A DNA stretch of 64,000 bases from Brochothrix campestris FSL F6-1037. Lineage in GTDB: Bacteria; Bacillota; Bacilli; Lactobacillales; Listeriaceae. Below, piece after piece: positions 61,712 through 64,000 of the stretch; position 1 is the stretch's first letter, and every line of letters starts with the position of its first letter. The DNA lies in assembly GCF_000525915.1 (NCBI RefSeq), contig NZ_AODH01000022.1, positions 1 to 64,000 on the forward strand. Direction: 5' to 3'. The translations under genes and the position numbers were made by a program. The notes under the pieces were generated by a model that was given only the letters and a program-made list of their open reading frames with translations, was not told where the DNA came from and ran no database searches.

Positions 61712-61794
61712 TTTTAACGCCCCTTTTTTTACATATTCATAGTGTTATTTTAGCAGAAACGACCAAAAAAAAGCGAAAATACGTTCGCCTTCAC

Positions 61795-61827
61795 AAAAAA
61801 AAGCCCCATAACAAATGTTATGGGGCT
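61795..61827 (-). terminator. Terminator of csbA, upstream of uvrB
   Basis: AGCCCCATAAC, loop AAAT and GTTATGGGGCT form a perfect 11-bp stem with a T run of eight on the minus strand. It follows the composite repeat element, so csbA transcripts carry the element before ending here. Confidence 0.94.
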
Positions 61828-62172
61828 CCAGCTTGTAGACAAAGTCGAATTAAACTGATTTTACTTTGAAAGTTAGTTCAAGTGACTTTGGCTTCAAGAT
61901 GACTTGACTGAAAAGAAACGTTGTTATATCCTCTCGTTTAATCAGCTAACTTCTATGATATTTCATGGAAAAGTAGCGACGGGAAATAGTCGCTATTCTA
62001 TTCCATTCCAATATCTTCAAAGTTGAACGAGCTGATTTCACTTTCGTTCTAGTAGGCACGACGAGCGAGTGACGGTGCGCGTACTGATGGTACGTAATCC
62101 CGAGCGAGCAAGTCGTAACGACCTAGAACAACGTTTATCTTCAGTTTGTAGACTAAGACGAATTGAACTTCC
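61828..62172 (-). repeat. Modular intergenic repeat, copy 5 (C'-A-B-C composite)
   Basis: Most complete copy. On the minus strand it runs: a partial C end (62172-62147, TTCAATTCG...GTCTACAAACTG), module A (62146-62052, GAAGATAAACG and TGTTCTAGGTCGT, inner CGTAC-CATCA-GTACG hairpin), module B (62049-61933, GAACGAAAGTGAAATCAGCTCG to CTGATTAAACGAG, with hairpin AGCGAC-TATTTCCC-GTCGCT at 61975-61994), and module C (61932-61828, ATATAACAACGTTTCTTTTC to GACTTTGTCTACAAGC, outer stem CAAAGTC/GACTTTG). Inner parts of A differ wholly from copies 1 and 3 while the ends are conserved. It lies between the csbA stop and its terminator. Confidence 0.88.
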
Positions 62173-62210
62173 TTTTTTCTAGCTCCTCACAAGGCACGGC
62201 TTTACGCTGG

Positions 62211-62462
62211 TCAGCACTGCTCATCGTGTTCTGCTTTTGCTCTTTTATGCTTGATTAAATTGACAACGACAAGCCCCATCGTAATTGAAAAAGCGTCTAA
62301 CAGTATTAATAAAAAACCAGTTGTATAGCCTAAAAAGGCACTCGTCATAATCAGTATTACCGTCAAACTAACTGCTACAACACGGCTATAGGTAACTTTT
62401 GCCAATAGAAGCACCATCAAAAATGGTAAGATAAGTGCGGATAAAAAAACATCGATACTCAT
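62211..62462 (-). CDS. csbA: CsbA-like small membrane protein (DUF2198)
   Basis: An 83-residue protein with about three hydrophobic segments: LSALILPFLMVLLLAKVTYS, VVAVSLTVILIMTSAFLGY and FLLILLDAFSITMGLVVVNL, then a basic tail. Its size, topology and position directly upstream of uvrBA match Bacillus CsbA, a general-stress membrane protein of unknown function. The ATG lies just after the stop of the YfbR-like gene (TAAGATG), so it is probably coupled to it. The long 3' UTR holds repeat copy 5. Confidence 0.8.
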   Translation of the reverse strand: MSIDVFLSALILPFLMVLLLAKVTYSRVVAVSLTVILIMTSAFLGYTTGFLLILLDAFSITMGLVVVNLIKHKRAKAEHDEQC

Positions 62463-62463
62463 C

Positions 62464-63102
62464 TTAGCTATTTGCCTTCAATAAGCTTAAGGTTGTCGCA
62501 ATGAGTTGACTGGCACTTTTCTCATCCTGCGTAAGCACATCTGGCAAGATTTCATCGATGAAATAAGTAACTGATGCTAAATGACGGTATCGCAAAATCG
62601 TTTCGAGCGCTTCAGCATAAATGTCATAAAATAGCGGTTCGCTATTGCCTTGTTGGATTTCGGCATATGATTCATAGAGTAAATCAACCTTGTCGGCCAC
62701 TGCTAACAACTGCCCTTCAAGTGATTCATCCTTGCCTTCTTTAAAGAAGCGTTGAAAGTCAGCTTGAAAACGTTCGGGCACTTCTTTTTCAATAAAGTTC
62801 GTCGTCATCGTTTCTTCGACATCACTCAGCATTTCACGGAGTTCCACCGAGGCATATTTCACTGGTGTTTTTATGTCACCGATGAATAACTCGGAGTAAT
62901 CATGGTTTAATGCTTTTTCATATAACGACCGCCAATTAATCGCTTGTTGGGCTTGTTCTTCAACCAACCCTAGAAATTGGGCAATTTGAGCTACCTTAAA
63001 GCTATGTGCTGCCACATTATGTGGTTGATATTTGAATTTGCCTGGACATCGTACAATTAATTCCAAATCTGCTAAACTGCCAAAAAAGTGATGAATACCC
63101 AT
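62464..63102 (-). CDS. HD-domain hydrolase, YfbR-like 5'-deoxynucleotidase
   Basis: A 212-residue HD-superfamily metal hydrolase. HNVAAHSFKVAQIAQFL near 28 carries the first histidine, ALNHDYSELFIGDIKTPVKY near 64 has the HD pair and the YfbR-type continuation, and LLAVADKVDLLYESYAEIQQ near 132 supplies the last aspartate. YfbR enzymes dephosphorylate deoxynucleoside monophosphates in the nucleotide pool. Length is close to the family. It shares an operon with csbA. The ATG follows AGGATG, a moderate site. Confidence 0.85.
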   Translation of the reverse strand: MGIHHFFGSLADLELIVRCPGKFKYQPHNVAAHSFKVAQIAQFLGLVEEQAQQAINWRSLYEKALNHDYSELFIGDIKTPVKYASVELREMLSDVEETMTTNFIEKEVPERFQADFQRFFKEGKDESLEGQLLAVADKVDLLYESYAEIQQGNSEPLFYDIYAEALETILRYRHLASVTYFIDEILPDVLTQDEKSASQLIATTLSLLKANS

Positions 63103-63181
63103 CTGCCCACATCCTTCTGTCGTGTTATTTTTGTTATCATATCACATTTATTCAACATTAGGGTAGTGGTCTGTTACGATT

Positions 63182-64000
63182 TCAAGCTTCATCCGTAGTG
63201 TGTAATGTTTTTTCTTCGGCACCCGGTATCAGCAGTGACAAGCTAAGAAGCGTCACGATTACGGTTGCCCCCATATCTGCTAAAATAGCAAACCATAAGG
63301 TCAACCAGCCGGGAATTGTTAACAACAAAGCGATGAGTTTGAGGCTGAGTGCAATCCCGATATTGAAATAAATCACACGCTGAACCTGGTGTGCGATTCC
63401 CTGTACAATTGGTAAACGTTTCAAGTGATTTTGCATTAAAACAACGTCAGCCACCTCAATTGCTGCATCGCTCCCTTGTCCCATTGCAATGCCAATATCA
63501 GCCGTAGCAAGCGCAGGTGCATCATTAATGCCATCGCCAATCATGGCAACTGTGTGTGTGGTTTTCGCTGTTTTAATATAGCTAACCTTATCTTCCGGTA
63601 ATAAGTTGGCATGGTAATCGGTTAGCCCTGCTTCTGCCGACATCAATGCCGCACTCTGTTCATTATCGCCTGTTAGCATCGTTAGCCGTTTTACACCATT
63701 TTTTTGTAGCGCTGTAATGGTCTCAGACGCCTCTTCTCGTAGCTGATCACGTATACCAAAGATGGCTAAGACCGTCGTTTCATCACCTAAAATAGCAACT
63801 GTCATACCGTCAGCTAGCATCGCTTCATACGCTCGTTCACTAGTTGTGCTCCAGTGTTCCGGTGTGAAAAGACGTTTATTTCCCAAGAAATAATGCGTGG
63901 TCGCAACTTCTAATCGGAGACCTTTTCCTGCCAGTGTTGTTACTGAACCTGCGGTAATTTCCGTTGTCAGTTCTTGTGAAGCAGCGGTTAAAAGGGCTTT
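63182..64000 (-). CDS. Heavy-metal P1B-type ATPase, Zn/Cd type, C-terminal part
   Basis: The frame is open to the right edge, so this is the C-terminal 272 residues of a larger pump. It contains most of the ATP-binding domain, the hinge MLTGDNEQSAALMSAEAGL, MIGDGINDAPALATADIGIA and the last two helices. Helix 8 has ILADMGATVIVTLLSLSLL; an aspartate-glycine here is the mark of Zn2+/Cd2+/Pb2+ (ZntA/CadA) pumps as opposed to copper pumps. The DKTGT phosphorylation site and metal-binding N-terminus lie outside the window. It probably exports excess zinc or cadmium. Confidence 0.9.
   Translation of the reverse strand, partial: KALLTAASQELTTEITAGSVTTLAGKGLRLEVATTHYFLGNKRLFTPEHWSTTSERAYEAMLADGMTVAILGDETTVLAIFGIRDQLREEASETITALQKNGVKRLTMLTGDNEQSAALMSAEAGLTDYHANLLPEDKVSYIKTAKTTHTVAMIGDGINDAPALATADIGIAMGQGSDAAIEVADVVLMQNHLKRLPIVQGIAHQVQRVIYFNIGIALSLKLIALLLTIPGWLTLWFAILADMGATVIVTLLSLSLLIPGAEEKTLHTTDEA

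Overview
The window looks like chromosomal sequence from a low-GC Gram-positive coccus-type bacterium of the order Lactobacillales. Signs of this are the glycolytic run cggR-gap-pgk-tpiA-gpmI-eno, the yvcD/trxB/yvcK/whiA block, hprK-lgt, a LiaXYZ-like trio, csbA-uvrB-uvrA, AdcBC, a type II NADH dehydrogenase and AT-rich third codon positions. The family cannot be fixed by eye; Aerococcaceae or Carnobacteriaceae would fit. The core genes are housekeeping, and I see no prophage, CRISPR array or transposase.

Layout. 1-530: 5' end of a 16S rRNA gene on the minus strand with tandem promoters. 539-5714: pgi, an S1-domain protein, a MalY/PatB-type lyase, cyclophilin and an MFS pump. 5877-12327: a seven-gene Mrp Na+/H+ antiporter operon and a YuiD-like protein. 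12378-19226: NDH-2, a YumC-type reductase, an amino-acid permease with a 46-residue membrane protein behind it, an Eis-type acetyltransferase, a GNAT and aroD. 19503-26097: hflX, the zinc ABC genes, ppaC, an AI-2E family protein and a MATE pump. 26394-29663: Fe-S proteins (HesB-like, Nfu), YuzD, YuzB, YbaK, an orphan protein and an Spx-type regulator. 30061-37156: lower glycolysis with CggR. 37751-42731: tRNA-Arg(CCG), treR, treC, clpP and treB. 43175-48215: glpD, glpK, glpF and glpP, with two terminator-bearing leaders. 48230-54733: whiA, yvcK, trxB, a TPR protein, lgt and hprK. 54941-64000: LiaXYZ homologues, uvrA, uvrB, csbA, a YfbR-like HD protein and the end of a Zn/Cd P-type ATPase.

Regulation is readable in several places: TreR palindromes fill the spacers of both tre promoters, a CtsR box precedes clpP, a cre site overlaps the glpFK promoter, a CggR-like operator precedes cggR, and a Fur/Zur-like palindrome sits at the adcCB start site.

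Two things stand out. (1) A modular, hairpin-forming intergenic repeat family lies between stop codons and terminators at 19329-19495, 22366-22440, 26158-26354, 42732-43080 and 61828-62172, with a footprint at 56859-56872. It resembles pneumococcal BOX elements in architecture (end modules A and C, a repeatable module B) but I do not recognise its sequence. Two tandem B copies differ by a compensatory G-C to A-T change in their stem, and one element is flanked by a perfect 34-bp copy of the host terminator. (2) Twelve genes carry about fourteen frameshifts, nearly all at mononucleotide runs and including trxB and uvrB. This most likely reflects homopolymer errors in the sequence, so these genes are described here with the reading frame that restores the family.
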